Origin: Ixodes scapularis
Lineage: Eukaryota; Arthropoda; Arachnida; Ixodida; Ixodidae
Direction of reading: 5' to 3'
DNA length: 64,000 nucleotides
Assembly (NCBI RefSeq): GCF_016920785.2
Contig: NW_024609879.1
Coordinates: forward strand, 17,738,078-17,802,077
Position 1 is the first letter of the stretch. Every line of letters begins with the position of its first letter. Both the position numbers and the translations under genes were made by a program. The notes under the pieces were generated by a model, which saw nothing but the letters and a program-made list of their open reading frames with translations, had not been told where the DNA came from and did no database searches. This document shows, piece after piece, positions 1 to 9,640 of this stretch.

Positions 1-826
1 AGGCTACCGAGGAGAAGAAGCTGCACCACCTGATGAGGGGTGTGAAAAGCGAGATTTTCGGCGGTCTCATCCGGAATCCCCCAACAACAGTCGACGAGTT
101 CATCACGGAGGCGACAAATATGGAACGGGCCCTGCTAGCCCGCGCCAGACACTACCAACGACACCCTGGCGTAACTACTCTAGCGACATCTGGATCCGAC
201 CTGGGCACCACCCTCCCCGGCATCCGTGACCTTATCCGTGAAGCCGTCCAGGAGGAGTTGAAGAAGTTGCTACCTGCTGCCACAAGCCTGGCTACGCCCT
301 CAGTCGCCGAGATTGTCCGGGAAGAACTTCAGCAGGCGCTGCAGCCAGAAGTTCTCGCCAGCGCCGCTTCTGAACCACCGAAGCTGAGCTACGCCGCAGC
401 TACCCGACGACCACCGCTCCTGCTCACCCGTATACGGCGCCACCTCGACGTGAACCTCTAGCGCCGCAGTATTCACGACGCCATGAAGATCGGGCGTACG
501 TCCGCCCAGAACAAGCTGCTCCACGAAAGACCGACGTGTGGAGGACGGCCGATCGACGCCCGTTGTGCTACCACTGCGGGGAGGCCGACCATATCTACCG
601 TCGTTGTCCCTACCGGCAAATGGGCCTGCGTGGGTTCCACCCGAACGACCCACGCCCGAGGTACGGCGAACGCCCTCACGACATCGAGGAGTACCTCCGA
701 CGTTCGCCCTCCCCAGTGTCGTCTCTCCGCCGTGAAGCCCGCTCCCCATCGCCACGACGTTCAGCCTCCCCAGCGCCACGATCCCGCCGAGAGAGCCTGT
801 CTCCCCTGCGTCGTCGGGAAAACTGA
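1..826 (+). pseudogene. gag: Gag polyprotein, partial, with one internal frameshift
   Basis: The reading starts in frame 3, open from base 3, and runs to a stop at 459-461. Homologous reading then resumes in frame 2 from about base 430 to the TGA at 824-826. The first part is the capsid C-terminal region, with the stretch LIRNPPTTVDEFI near its start. The second part carries a single zinc knuckle of the CX2CX4HX4C type (C-YHC-GEAD-H-IYRR-C, about 566-607), followed by an Arg/Ser/Pro-rich nucleic-acid-binding tail. Gag packages element RNA in the cytoplasm. The frame change near 430 has no slip site that I can see and is probably a disabling indel. The N-terminal half of the capsid is outside the window. 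A decayed homologue of this gag lies at about 10440-11462. Confidence 0.82.
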
Positions 827-3285
827 CTGCGGCAACGCCTGGAGGTGACGTTGCCGAAAACGACGGAAGCAAACAGCCTCCAAGAACGCCGGAGCGCTCC
901 CACTTTCTCGACGCCCCGCATTGCACCGACGCGCCTGCAACGGTGTCCAACAACCTAAACGTTGTTATCGATGGCCAAAACGCATCGGCACTCGTTGACA
1001 CCGGGGCAGACTACTCAGTATTGAGTGGGAGGCTCTCTCGCCACCTTCGAAAAGTCACGACGCCGTGGGATGGACCGCAGATACGAACCGCCGGAGGACA
1101 CCTCATCACGCCTGTCGGAAGGTCAGTTCGCGTCGAAATTCACGACGAGATGTGTCCTGTGAAATTCGTCATTCTACAAGACTGTTCCAGAGACGTCATT
1201 CTCGGCATGGACTTTTTGTGTGAATACGGCGCCGTCATCGACCTTGGAGAAAACAGATTGACGCTGCGGACACCTGTTCCGCCTTCAGAGAAACTCCAAA
1301 CTGCGTCAGCCGCCGTCCGAGTCGCTGCCGACCACGTGAATCTGCCGCCGCGATCAAGTGTTGTCGTACCTGTCGTGACCGATGCAGCTACCCGTTGCGA
1401 AGTTCTTCTGGAAGGTAACCTCCAGTTGCTCCTGGGAAGAGGAATAGGCGTCGCACGAGGAGTAGCTGAACTTCAGGATGGCCGCACTGTGGTCCTCGTG
1501 ACGAACTTCCGGAATGAAACGCAACACCTCACAAAAGGTGCAGCCGTTGGCCACGTCGAGGATCTCCGAAACTCCGCCGAAATCGCCGCCATTACTGATG
1601 AATCCTCCCCACCTCGGCAAGACGGTACGTCGCCAGCGCAACTCGACATCGACCCTAAGCTTCCGGACCCGAAACGACGGCGGCTGATTAACCTCCTCGC
1701 CGAATACCGTGACTGCTTTGCGACGTCGTCGAAGGTACGCCAAACAGCCGTTGCGAAGCACCGCATCATTACCGAGGACGAAGCGCGCCCTGTGCATCGA
1801 TCACCGTACAGAGTTTCCGTTAAAGAAAGGGAGGTGATCCAGGAGCAAGTTCAAGAGATGCTGAACGACGAAATAATCCAACCATCAAGCAGTCCGTGGG
1901 CCTCTCCAGTCGTACTGGTTAAGAAGAAGGACGGAACGCTTCGGTTCTGCGTGGACTACCGGCAGCTGAACGCGGTGACGAACAAAGACGTCTACCCACT
2001 CCCCCGAATCGACGACACGTTAGACCGGCTGCGCCACTCTCGATACTTCTCATCGATGGACCTGAAGAGCGGCTACTGGCAGATCGAAGTCGACGAACGG
2101 GACCGAGAGAAGACAGCTTTCGTCACGCCGGAAGGGCTGTACGAGTTCAAGGTAATGCCCTTCGGACTATGTACGGCGCCAGCAACTTTCCAGCGTGTTA
2201 TGGACACCGTACTGGCAGGACTGAAGTGGCAGAGCTGTCTGGTCTACCTCGATGACGTCGTGGTGTTTTCCAGCGACTTCGACGAGCACTTGCGACGACT
2301 CCGAGCTGTTCTTTATGCCATACGGACCGCTGGACTCACCCTCAAGCCGTCAAAGTGTCGGTTCGCCTATGACGAACTGAAGTTTCTAGGTCACGTGGTT
2401 AGCAACGAAGGCGTGCGCCCAGACCCTGAGAAGACTCGCGCCGTTGCGTCATTTCCAGTGCCGACAGACAAAAAGGCCGTGCGAAGATTCCTTGGACTTT
2501 GCGCCTACTATCGTCGCTTCGGTCGGGATTTCGCACGGATTTCCGCACCGCTCACAAACCTCACGAAGGACGCCGAGAGGTTCGAATGGACCGAGGAACA
2601 ACAGCGGGCATTCGACGAGCTGAAGCGACGACTCCAGACGCCTCCGGTTCTTGGACATTTCGATCAGGATGCGGACACCGAGATTCACACTGACGCAAGT
2701 AACGCAGGACTTGGCGCGGTACTAGTTCAAGTACAAGAAGGCACCGAACGAGTCATCGCCTACGCAAGTCGTACACTGTCCAAGGCAGAGAGAAATTACT
2801 CCACGACTGAGAAAGAATGCCTTGCGGTCGTCTGGGCAATCACGAAGTTTCGTCCGTACTTGTACGGAAGCCCGTTCCGCGTAGTCACGGACCACCACTC
2901 GCTCTGCTGGCTTGCGAACCTCAAGGACCCGTCAGGACGCCTCGCTCGGTGGAGCCTCCGGCTACAAGAGTTCAACATGACTGTGGTTTACAAGTCAGGA
3001 CACAAGCACAGCGACGCTGACTGCCTGTCCAGGGCCCCTGTCGAAACACCTTCCGGCAGCAGCGACGACGATGATGACGAGTGCTTTCTAGGGGCAGTGA
3101 ACACCGATGACATGGCACGACGTCAACGAGACGATCCGGAGCTGCGAGCCTTAATCGAGCACCAGGAAGGGCGCGGCGGTACCGTACCCCGTGTTTTCTC
3201 ACGAGCCGTGCCGACCTTCACCATTCGACATGGTGTACTCTACAAAGAGAACTTTGGGACAACAACTCGCCGTGGCTGCTGGTAA
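823..3285 (+). CDS. pol: Pol polyprotein part 1: protease, reverse transcriptase, RNase H
   Basis: Frame 1 overlaps the end of gag and lies -1 to it, as usual for gag-pol expression by -1 frameshifting. The sequence GGGAAAAC ends just before the gag TGA at 824. Domains in order: retropepsin-type protease with ALVDTGADYSVLSG (about 990-1030) and a later ILGMDFL; reverse transcriptase with the LPRIDD/FSSMDLKSGYWQ region and the catalytic YLDDVVVFS (about 2244-2270); the thumb/connection; and RNase H with HTDASNAGLGAVL (about 2680-2720), then TEKECLAVVWAI and TDHHSLCWL. The catalytic residues that I can see are all present. The frame ends at a TAA at 3283-3285, inside what should be the RNase H-integrase linker. 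The integrase continues in frame 3, so one base was probably lost around 3255-3268. No ATG start is expected, because the product should come from gag-pol readthrough. Confidence 0.9.
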   Translation: MTAATPGGDVAENDGSKQPPRTPERSHFLDAPHCTDAPATVSNNLNVVIDGQNASALVDTGADYSVLSGRLSRHLRKVTTPWDGPQIRTAGGHLITPVGRSVRVEIHDEMCPVKFVILQDCSRDVILGMDFLCEYGAVIDLGENRLTLRTPVPPSEKLQTASAAVRVAADHVNLPPRSSVVVPVVTDAATRCEVLLEGNLQLLLGRGIGVARGVAELQDGRTVVLVTNFRNETQHLTKGAAVGHVEDLRNSAEIAAITDESSPPRQDGTSPAQLDIDPKLPDPKRRRLINLLAEYRDCFATSSKVRQTAVAKHRIITEDEARPVHRSPYRVSVKEREVIQEQVQEMLNDEIIQPSSSPWASPVVLVKKKDGTLRFCVDYRQLNAVTNKDVYPLPRIDDTLDRLRHSRYFSSMDLKSGYWQIEVDERDREKTAFVTPEGLYEFKVMPFGLCTAPATFQRVMDTVLAGLKWQSCLVYLDDVVVFSSDFDEHLRRLRAVLYAIRTAGLTLKPSKCRFAYDELKFLGHVVSNEGVRPDPEKTRAVASFPVPTDKKAVRRFLGLCAYYRRFGRDFARISAPLTNLTKDAERFEWTEEQQRAFDELKRRLQTPPVLGHFDQDADTEIHTDASNAGLGAVLVQVQEGTERVIAYASRTLSKAERNYSTTEKECLAVVWAITKFRPYLYGSPFRVVTDHHSLCWLANLKDPSGRLARWSLRLQEFNMTVVYKSGHKHSDADCLSRAPVETPSGSSDDDDDECFLGAVNTDDMARRQRDDPELRALIEHQEGRGGTVPRVFSRAVPTFTIRHGVLYKENFGTTTRRGCW

Positions 3286-4062
3286 TACCGACCGACCTTC
3301 GAGGGGAGATCTTTCAAGCATGTCACGACGACCCGACGTCCGGACACCTTGGATACAGCCAGACACTGGCCCGTATTCGTGAAAAGTATTACTGGCCCAA
3401 GCTCCCCAAGACCGTCCACCTGTACACACGATCATGCCACGAGTGCCAGCGACGCAAGAAACCTCCGACGAGGCCAGCCGGACTCCTGCAGCCTATTTCT
3501 CCTCCAACTGCACCCTTCCAGCAAATCAAAATGGATCTACTTGGTCCTTTTCCGCCTTCGACGTCGGGGAACCGCTGGATCATCGTCGCCACAGATTATC
3601 TCACGCAGTACGCCGAAACGAAAGCTCTTCCTTCGGGGACTGCTGTGGAAGTTGCCAAGTTTTTCATTGAGTCCATCGTCCTCCGGCACGGCGCTCCAGA
3701 AGTTCTGATTACAGATCGCGGATCATCGTTCATGGCACAACTGACCCAAGAAATCTTCCGACTCAGTCACACCAGCCATCGTCGTACAACTGCGTACCAC
3801 CCGCAGACCAACGGGCTGACGGAGCGACTCAACAAGACGATCGCCGATATGATCTTTATGTACGTCGACGTAGAGCACAAGACGTGGGACGAGGTGCTGC
3901 CCTACGTCACGTTCGCCTACAATACGGCGGTTCAAGAGACCACTGGATTCACCCCTTTCCAGCTGGTACATGGTCGGAAGGTAACGACCATGCTGGACGC
4001 CATGCTGCCCCATGAGCCATCTGACAACGGGAGCGACGACGGCGCTCCCGTTGTCATCGGCG
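3258..4062 (+). pseudogene. pol: Pol part 2: integrase zinc-binding and catalytic core
   Basis: Frame 3 continues the polyprotein after the break near 3260. It opens with the conserved WLLVIPTDLRG stretch, then an H2C2 zinc-binding region (CHDDPTSGHLG, followed by YYWPKLP and SCHECQRRK). The catalytic core follows: the first Asp in IKMDLLGPF (about 3530), the second in LITDRGSSF (about 3705-3730), and the Glu in NGLTERLNK (about 3810-3835), matching the D,D-35-E retroviral integrase pattern. Integrase joins cDNA ends to target DNA. A second frame change occurs between about 4040 and 4070, where homology moves to frame 1. Reading on in frame 3 to 4184 gives only low-complexity Arg/Pro sequence. 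Confidence 0.85.
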
Positions 4063-4386
4063 GTTGCTCAACGCGCCGAAGAAGTTCGCCAGCTCGCCCG
4101 ACTCCTGATTCAAGACCAGCAACGCGTCGACGCCGGCCGCTACAACCTTCGTCGCAGGGACGTCCACTTCCAGCCCGGAGATAGGGTGTGGGTATGGACG
4201 CCCATCCATCGCCGCGGCCTCAGTGAGAAACTGCTGAAACGGTACTTTGGACCATACAAGGTACTTCGTCGCCTCGGCGAGCTGAACTACGAGGTGATGC
4301 CCGACGGAACACGAACATCGTCACGCCGCCCACCACGACCTGAGGTCGTCCACGTCGTGCGCCTGAAGCCGTACTACGCTCGATAG
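4050..4386 (+). pseudogene. pol: Pol part 3: integrase C-terminal domain
   Basis: Frame 1 carries the C-terminal part of the same integrase. It has an Arg-rich helix (QRAEEVRQLARLLIQ), then FQPGDRVWVWTP and FGPYKVLRRLGELNYEV, the GPY/F-type module seen in Ty3/Gypsy integrases. It ends VRLKPYYAR with a TAG at 4384-4386. The domain contributes to DNA binding and multimerisation (family knowledge). It is separated from the core only by a frame change, so the genomic copy cannot make a full integrase. Confidence 0.8.
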
Positions 4387-4479
4387 GACTGTGGACCTTT
4401 TGTGCTCCAAAAGACTCTTTAGTTTATCGTTCTTTTTTATTTTGATTTGTTTTACACTGCATCGGGGTGATGCACTTTT

Positions 4480-4490
4480 AAAGGGGGGAG
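4480..4490 (+). other. Polypurine tract of the Ty3/Gypsy element
   Basis: An uninterrupted purine run (AAAGGGGGGAG) lies immediately before the 3' LTR and about 95 bp after the pol stop. This is the expected position for the plus-strand DNA primer. Confidence 0.75.
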
Positions 4491-4881
4491 TAATGCCGCG
4501 CGCAAGGCTGAGAAATCAACGCTCGGTCACGGTCCTCCAGAAAGTTCCTGTTTATTCATGTACCGCACGTAACTTCTATCATTTATCCCTGCTTTTGTTT
4601 TCTAGAAAGTGCGTGTTCATGCTCGCCCCGATCACGCGACGCTCGAACCGCTTTCGCGGAATCTTCGAGATAGTGGCGCACTCTAGATAAGAGGCCGCCC
4701 GCGACCTTGTCGAGTCAGTCTCGCCCTAGTGCTCGATTCTGCTGACACGCCGACTTCGACGCCCGCGACGCTCTGCTTTCTTCTGTTTCCTTCTTTATTT
4801 TTGGCACAAGTTCGCCACATTAAACGTTTATTTATTTCTGTTTATTTCTTGTTTATTGGTCACGACTCACCACCCGTGACA
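4491..4881 (+). repeat. 3' LTR of the Ty3/Gypsy element
   Basis: The segment begins right after the polypurine tract (TG at 4494-4495) and ends GTGACA at 4881, giving roughly 390 bp with TG...CA ends. It holds a possible initiator region around TCTAGATAAGAGG (4681-4694) and a T-rich 3' part with repeated TTTATTT motifs that could serve in 3'-end formation. The partner 5' LTR is outside the window, so the ends and the target duplication cannot be confirmed by comparison. Confidence 0.65.
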
Positions 4882-4912
4882 ATATTAGTGTGATGGATCA
4901 GACAACAATCTA

Positions 4913-5632
4913 CAGGGTGAAACAAGGAGAAGGCAGGCTCTTTAAATCGACCGTAAAATTCGGTTTCTTAACCTATCGCGCTACGACTTTGTGCAGCGTT
5001 GCCCACAGATGGTGCATTTTTTGTAAAATTAGCAAAGAGCGAACTTACCTGAGGAAAAAGTAAAGAAAGAAAAAGGCTTAGCTCCTATGGAAACTCAGCG
5101 ACGCCACCGGTCTGCAAACAACTAGGCGCCGTTTCGCACGGGACATAAGAGATGGCGCAAGCGGTCGCGACGCCAACTGCCGCCAACGTACGAGCAGACG
5201 ACGTCGAGAGCCGGCCCTTCAGCAGACAAGGAACTGCAGTTCCTTGCTGTTACCGCGCCTGTCCTTTTTGTTTCTGCGACTGTGGCGGCGTGCGGAACGC
5301 GCACCGCTTTTGAGTCGAAAAGATCGTCTGCTAAAAAGGCCTGCTCTCGGCGCCGTATGCTCGTTCGTTGGCGGCTTTTGTTCCGCCATCTCTTGTCTCC
5401 CGTGCGAAACGGCGCCGTGCTCTTTGAAGACCGGTGGCGTCGCTGTGTTTCCATAAAAGCTAAGCCTTTTTCTTTCTTTACTTTTTTCTCAGGTAAGTTC
5501 GCTCTTTGCAAATTTTACAAAAAAAAAATGCACCATCTGTGGGCAACACTGCACAAAGTCGTAGCGCGATAGGTTAAGAATCCGAATTTTCCAGTCGAGT
5601 TAAAGAGCCTGGCGTCTCCTTGTTTCACCTTG
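4913..5632. mobile_element. Foldback (long inverted repeat) element, ~720 bp
   Basis: The two halves are inverted copies of each other almost to the centre. The outer ends read CAGGGTGAAACAAGGAGA on the left and its near-complement TCTCCTTGTTTCACCTTG on the right. The pairs CTATCGCGCTACGACTTTGT / ACAAAGTCGTAGCGCGATAG and ACCTGAGGAAAAAG / CTTTTTTCTCAGGT lie further in. A perfect small palindrome, AAGGAACTGCAGTTCCTT, lies near the middle (about 5229-5246). No transposase is encoded. CAGGG ends fit a hAT-type MITE, but I see no clear 8-bp target duplication. It begins 31 bp after the end of the upstream LTR. Confidence 0.75.
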
Positions 5633-5770
5633 TGAGAGGAGTATGATTATACACATGAAGTTTACTGTGGACTATTGATACCGCTCGGCAATGTAAAGAG
5701 TCTACTAATAATAATTTCTAAGAGACATCGGATGTTTTGTGCACTGATCAATCAAGGATCTGAAGACTTG

Positions 5771-5929
5771 GGGCCATAAACTCGTGAAACACTAAGCTGG
5801 GGCCGAAGTTGAGGGAGCGCACAGATTGGGACAATCACGACGATGACTAAGCGCCTCTGTCAACAACATCCAATCGGCGCGGTCCGCGAGCTTTCGGCCC
5901 GAACTTTGTGTTTCACGAGTTTAGGGCCC
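5771..5929. mobile_element. Short foldback element, ~160 bp
   Basis: GGGCCATAAACTCGTGAAACAC at the left end (5771-5792) pairs with GTGTTTCACGAGTTTAGGGCCC at the right end (5908-5929), with one or two mismatches. The inner sequences GGGGCCGAA and TTCGGCCCG extend the pairing. It encodes nothing. This is probably a MITE of unknown class, and no target duplication is obvious. Confidence 0.6.
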
Positions 5930-6048
5930 TTGCTGTGTTCCGAGTTCCAAGGGGACAACAAAAATGATTTATCCACACAAGTAGTGAGTTCGCGTGCACG
6001 CCAATTAAGCAAACGCCAGCTTTTCACGCCAAAAAAATTATTGCGGTC

Positions 6049-6216
6049 CAATGTGGAATCGTAGATTAGCACAACAAGTTAAAAATCGCAGGAGCTTCCA
6101 CGCTAAAAGTTGTTATGGTTATTCGGTGACGCAGGGCTGAAACTTCCCCTAGGCTCTAACCCGACGTATGGCTTTCGCTTTGATTCTCACACATTCCAGT
6201 GTCCAAACAAAGCTAA
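6049..6216 (+). repeat. Dispersed repeat, copy 1 (partner at 13199-13363)
   Basis: About 165 bp runs collinear with 13199-13363. Shared blocks include CTAAAAGTTG, TATGGTTATTCGGTGACGCAG, CCCTAGGC, CGACGTATG and CAAACAAAGCTAA, with scattered substitutions and small indels. Neither copy is coding. The family is unknown. Confidence 0.7.
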
Positions 6217-6270
6217 AAAAAAAAATGTAAATATTTTATACCAGAAGTTTTTTCGTACAATTGTGGGTCC

Positions 6271-6320
6271 GGACATTTCATCGAATGCCGTTTCATCGAA
6301 GCCGTTTCATCGAACGCTGC
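6271..6320. repeat. Short tandem of TTTCATCGAA-type motifs
   Basis: Three near-identical words (CATTTCATCGAATGCCG, TTTCATCGAAGCCG, TTTCATCGAACGC) follow one another. The reverse complement of this motif is the core of the 35-bp tandem array at 36841-36970, so the two sites belong to one repeat family. Confidence 0.55.
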
Positions 6321-6329
6321 CTACTTGAG

Positions 6330-7210
6330 CAGTAGGAATTCTACATCTAGGAAATATTTTTTTTTTAGCGCCGGGAGGATAGCAGTGTTTTTTATTTATC
6401 ATAATTTATAAACTTTTACATGTATAAAAGGAAGAAACCTTATTCGTCATCTTCCTTTTATTTTAGTAATTGGTGACTTCTGTTCATGGTGGCGAATAAG
6501 ATGTGGGGACACTGACGACACCTTTTCAAGGCTAGTGCAGCCTTAGCAAAGCATTTTCTTGGGGCTTCCTTAAAGAGACCCACTGAGTTACTTTGTAACC
6601 AACCAGTCAATGATTAGATTATGGACAAACAGAATCAAAATTAGACATTCCACTGAAACGAGCAGCCAAGTGAAATCACCAACTAGCTGAATGCGCAGGC
6701 GGTCGTAACCTGCCAACTTGATAGCCTCCACCAAAATTCGCTTTTTTGATTGCATCAGTTGCCAACGTAAACGGGAAACACATGCCCGATAAAGAGAGGC
6801 ATTGTACGATAGTTCCCACATCAATCATAGCTGGCGTCCTATGACACTGTAACATGGCACGTCGCAATGTAACATTGTGATGAGCTGGCCTTCCTTAATG
6901 TTCATCACCAAAAGGTGCCTACCACATACTACTGAGTAGTAGGAGGTACAATTGGGGCCGCAGTCTTTCTTGGAAATGAGCTTCGGTCACTTTGCATGGT
7001 CCCAGGTGTTTGGGGTCTCGCGAAATGACAGCCGGCCCGGCACGTTCTTGCCCACCGGTACCACGACAAATGCCAAAAACAGCACCAATAATACAAGAAC
7101 GCACGAGGCTGCTTCACGTCGTCCACATTTGCTCTCTGGTATGAGGAAGCGGCGCACCCTTATGGTGATGGGTGGCAACCGGCAACTGAGCGGGCATTTT
7201 CAGTATACAG
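6330..7210. other. Region without recognisable features
   Basis: Moderately AT-rich DNA with a T10 run near 6358 and no frame that resembles a known protein. Short open frames on both strands overlap each other and look fortuitous. Part of the sequence after about 6950 may be upstream pol sequence of the decayed integrase at 7213, but I cannot recognise it. Confidence 0.4.
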
Positions 7211-7212
7211 GA

Positions 7213-7840
7213 GGCTCCATGAAACTTATTCAGGCATGTCAGTCATGAAAAGCTTGGTAAACAGCATTGTTTGGTTCCCCGGTGTTGACCAAGACTGTAA
7301 AGACCATGTGAGAAAGTGCAAGACATGTGCCCAGTTCTGTTAAATGCCTTTGGTGCAGGTTCGGGTCAGCAGGTTGGATACCAAGCAACACTGAGCATGG
7401 CTTATATTATGCCGTTCCGCTAGAGAATTACGTAATACTGATCGTGGTCCACTCGGACACAAAACAGATAAAGGCATCGGCAGAGGCCCAGTGGAAGCCC
7501 AGTGCAACATCTTCAGTCGATTTGGACAGCCAAGTAAACCGGTGTTTGACGACGGACCCTGGTTTAATAGTACTGTTTTCAAACAGTTTTTACAGCGGTC
7601 ATGTACGGCACTCCACCACCACTTTGTGTCACCCGCAGCTCAACGGGTTAGCCGAGCATGCAATATATGTAGAGTCAAGGGGGACATTCAAGAGGTTCAG
7701 CCATCGCAGCCTTAAAACCAGGCTTGTAAGAACTTCCCCACTACTGTTATAGTTCCACTGCTGCAGAACCTCAGAAAAGGTATGGAGCACTCCTCTGAGC
7801 TGTTATTCGGCTACTGCATCTGATCCCAGGCTGAGCTTTG
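7213..7840 (+). pseudogene. Decayed Ty3/Gypsy-type integrase
   Basis: Fragments in several frames follow integrase order. A zinc-binding region reads LHETYSGM, then IVWFPGVD and CKTCAQF (about 7213-7340). A catalytic-core fragment follows with FGQPSKPVFDDGPWFNS, where the second catalytic Asp aligns with DDGPWF (about 7520-7570). Then comes a HPQLNGLAEHA block (about 7635-7665), where the catalytic Glu lies within AEH. A late SSELLFGY piece (about 7790) matches the usual PxELLxGR region. Stops and frame changes separate all pieces. It resembles the class of the minus-strand element at 15.8-20.2 kb more than the element at 1-4.9 kb (WPG/WFPG-type zinc region), but it is too decayed to assign. 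Confidence 0.65.
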
Positions 7841-8084
7841 TCTATATGCATTTGGACTCATCCCCGCTCGAGAGGGGCATCCACCTTTTTGGTGCGGGAG
7901 AAACCTGTGTGGGCACGCACTTTCGGCCTATGATGGATTCCTGAAGTTGTCTGCTCACTTGTTGGTATACCAATGACAACAGTAGGAACCCCAAGAGGAT
8001 CGCACCAACAGCATGCGGATCAGCTCTGGACACGGCATCCCCACAAGTGGACCAGCCTGCCTGTAGTAATTTTTTGACGGAGAG

Positions 8085-8345
8085 GCGACAATCTTGGAGG
8101 CTATGTGGTTCAACGATCAGGCTGCTCCTCGGCAGCAGGAGATATCCAAAAAGGGCCGGTAGAGCGGCCAGTTATGGATTGCCTTGACGGGAGATCAGTA
8201 GTGGCCGGGATTCATGATCAGCGTGGACCCTGTCGGCGACAAAGCAGAGGGGATTGACTTTTAGGTCTAGCTTTAATTATAGAGCCGAACATCGGAACTG
8301 AAGAACAAGAACGGCAAAAGAGGCCCGAGCTCGGGCTTGAGCTTG
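8085..8345 (-). repeat. LTR-like dispersed repeat, copy 1 (partner at 58858-59100)
   Basis: Collinear similarity to 58858-59100 includes CGATCAGGCTGC, GGCAGCAGGAGA/GGCGGCAGGAGA, GGGCCGGTA, GACTTTTAGGT and GAACGGCAAAAGAGG, with an extra ~40 bp here. In the partner, reading on the minus strand gives a TATA-like CCTATAAG and an ATTAAACG signal, so the family is probably an LTR. Confidence 0.55.
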
Positions 8346-8699
8346 CGCTTACAATGGAACAAATAGTGTGTGTGATGATGCAACAAACTAGTAAAAGCGA
8401 ATTATTCCATTCTCCCTTCCTTATTTATTTTTATCAAAGCCTCAACAAGTACACTAAGAGGGTACAGAATCGAAACTTGATATGTTCCCAGAACAGTTCA
8501 ATATTGCTCAAATATGATCTATGACATCTGTAAACCATAATCACACGCGCGTATTTCCCGCAAAAGGCTATATTTCTTGTTCCAACCGACGGATTCTGAC
8601 GAGCGCTTCAAAATCAGCCATCGACTTGGCGCGATCCGTCTCGGGAAATTTGCTCGTGATGTGATGTTCACAACATCACGGGCCTACACACTGCCAGGG

Positions 8700-8955
8700 G
8701 TACCGTAATTATGATCGTCATCACTAGGTGGCGCCAGCTTTATCGTCCACGCATGACAATCCCGCCGAGTGGGAATACTCGAAGTATACTGTACTAAAAC
8801 CAACGAGGTAGAGGGGCTTAGAGCGATAAACCGGGGTTCCGGTCTGCACTCGAAAGTGACCCCCATAAGGCGGCTGCCATTGTACGCAAATTTCATCACT
8901 CGTCACATGACCGAACCAAATGCGTGACGTCACAGGAAAGATGGCAGCGCCCATG
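8700..8955 (-). repeat. Dispersed repeat, inverted relative to 13640-13815
   Basis: The segments CGAGGTAGAGGGGCTTAGAG(C/T)GATAAACCGG, CAAATTT/CAAATGT near ACTCGTCACATGACC, and GACGTCA near GATGGCAGCGCCCA recur as reverse complements at 13640-13815. Both copies are noncoding. This is probably a MITE or promoter-derived repeat; the ends are not defined. Confidence 0.6.
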
Positions 8956-9411
8956 CAGCGGCTGGCCCCAGCTGGGCCGGAGCTTGTCGGATGCTTTGTT
9001 GGTTGTCGTTCGTCTCGGCGAGTTGATTTCAGGCGCAGAAGCCGTCATATGAGGCCGGTCGACAGCGACTTCAGAGTTCAGCGTGGTGTCTGACGTAGGT
9101 ACAAGGTGAAAATACGGAGGAACGATGTGCATTTCGCTGGTGACCGACGGCGATATTGCCACGGAAGAGACAATCTGCCCTACGTTGCTCGCACCTCGGA
9201 TTGATTCGGATACCGCTAGGATAAAATTTAAGGCGACGTTTCTGTGCTCTCGTTGACCGTCGGAACCTTCGAGATCTGCAGTAAAGCGTGTGCAATGTAT
9301 GGATACACTACAGTTTAGCGACGAAAATTGTGTGAGTCGTGCTTGGCAGTGTGTAATCGTGGTGTCGCTTCGTTCAAATGCCCGAAGGCTCACTTTGGTT
9401 GTGCGGTGCAC

Positions 9412-9640
9412 CGCAGAGCTGCCCTGCCGCTTGTAGTTCCCGTGCCGTGCTAAGTGATACTGTGCTGCTTCCCAAATTGTTTCGGCGTAGACGTGCTCTT
9501 TTACGGAGCACGGGTGTGCGGCGCGCCGAAGAGCTGCCTTAAAGCTGGTAGTTCGTGTGCCGTGCTTTAGGTGATGCTGTGCTGCCTACTAAATTGTTCT
9601 GGCGTAGACGTGCACCTTCACTGAGCACAGGTGTTGCAGT
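9412..9640. repeat. Tandem duplication, two ~115-bp units
   Basis: A block containing AGAGCTGCC, TTGTAGTTCCCGTGCCGTGCT, ATACTGTGCTGC, AAATTGTTTCGGCGTAGACGTGC and GGAGCACGGGTG is followed immediately by a second version of the same words with about 15-20% substitutions by eye. The neighbouring minus-strand frame 8896-9411 (171 residues) ends at this repeat, shows no domain and is not claimed as a gene. Confidence 0.65.

Larger units (their letters stand above)
1..4881 (+). mobile_element. Ty3/Gypsy LTR retrotransposon, 5' end outside the window
   Basis: Reading left to right the segment holds a gag with a CCHC knuckle, an aspartic protease, reverse transcriptase, RNase H, integrase with a GPY/F-type tail, a polypurine tract and one LTR. 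The order protease-RT-RNase H-integrase is the Ty3/Gypsy order (known for the family). The 5' LTR, primer-binding site and gag N-terminus lie left of base 1. No envelope-like frame follows the integrase, so this is a plain retrotransposon rather than an errantivirus-like one. There is at least one unplanned frameshift in gag and two in the integrase part, so this copy is very probably inactive, although catalytic motifs in protease, RT and RNase H look intact. That suggests a fairly young insertion. Confidence 0.9.

Noticed and set aside
4391..4690. Envelope-like frame after pol (99 residues with hydrophobic start)
   Set aside because: It runs through the polypurine tract into the LTR, is too short, and has no envelope features.
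8896..9411. 171-residue minus-strand protein
   Set aside because: No domain, overlaps dispersed repeat 8700-8955, and ends in a tandem duplication. Probably chance openness.
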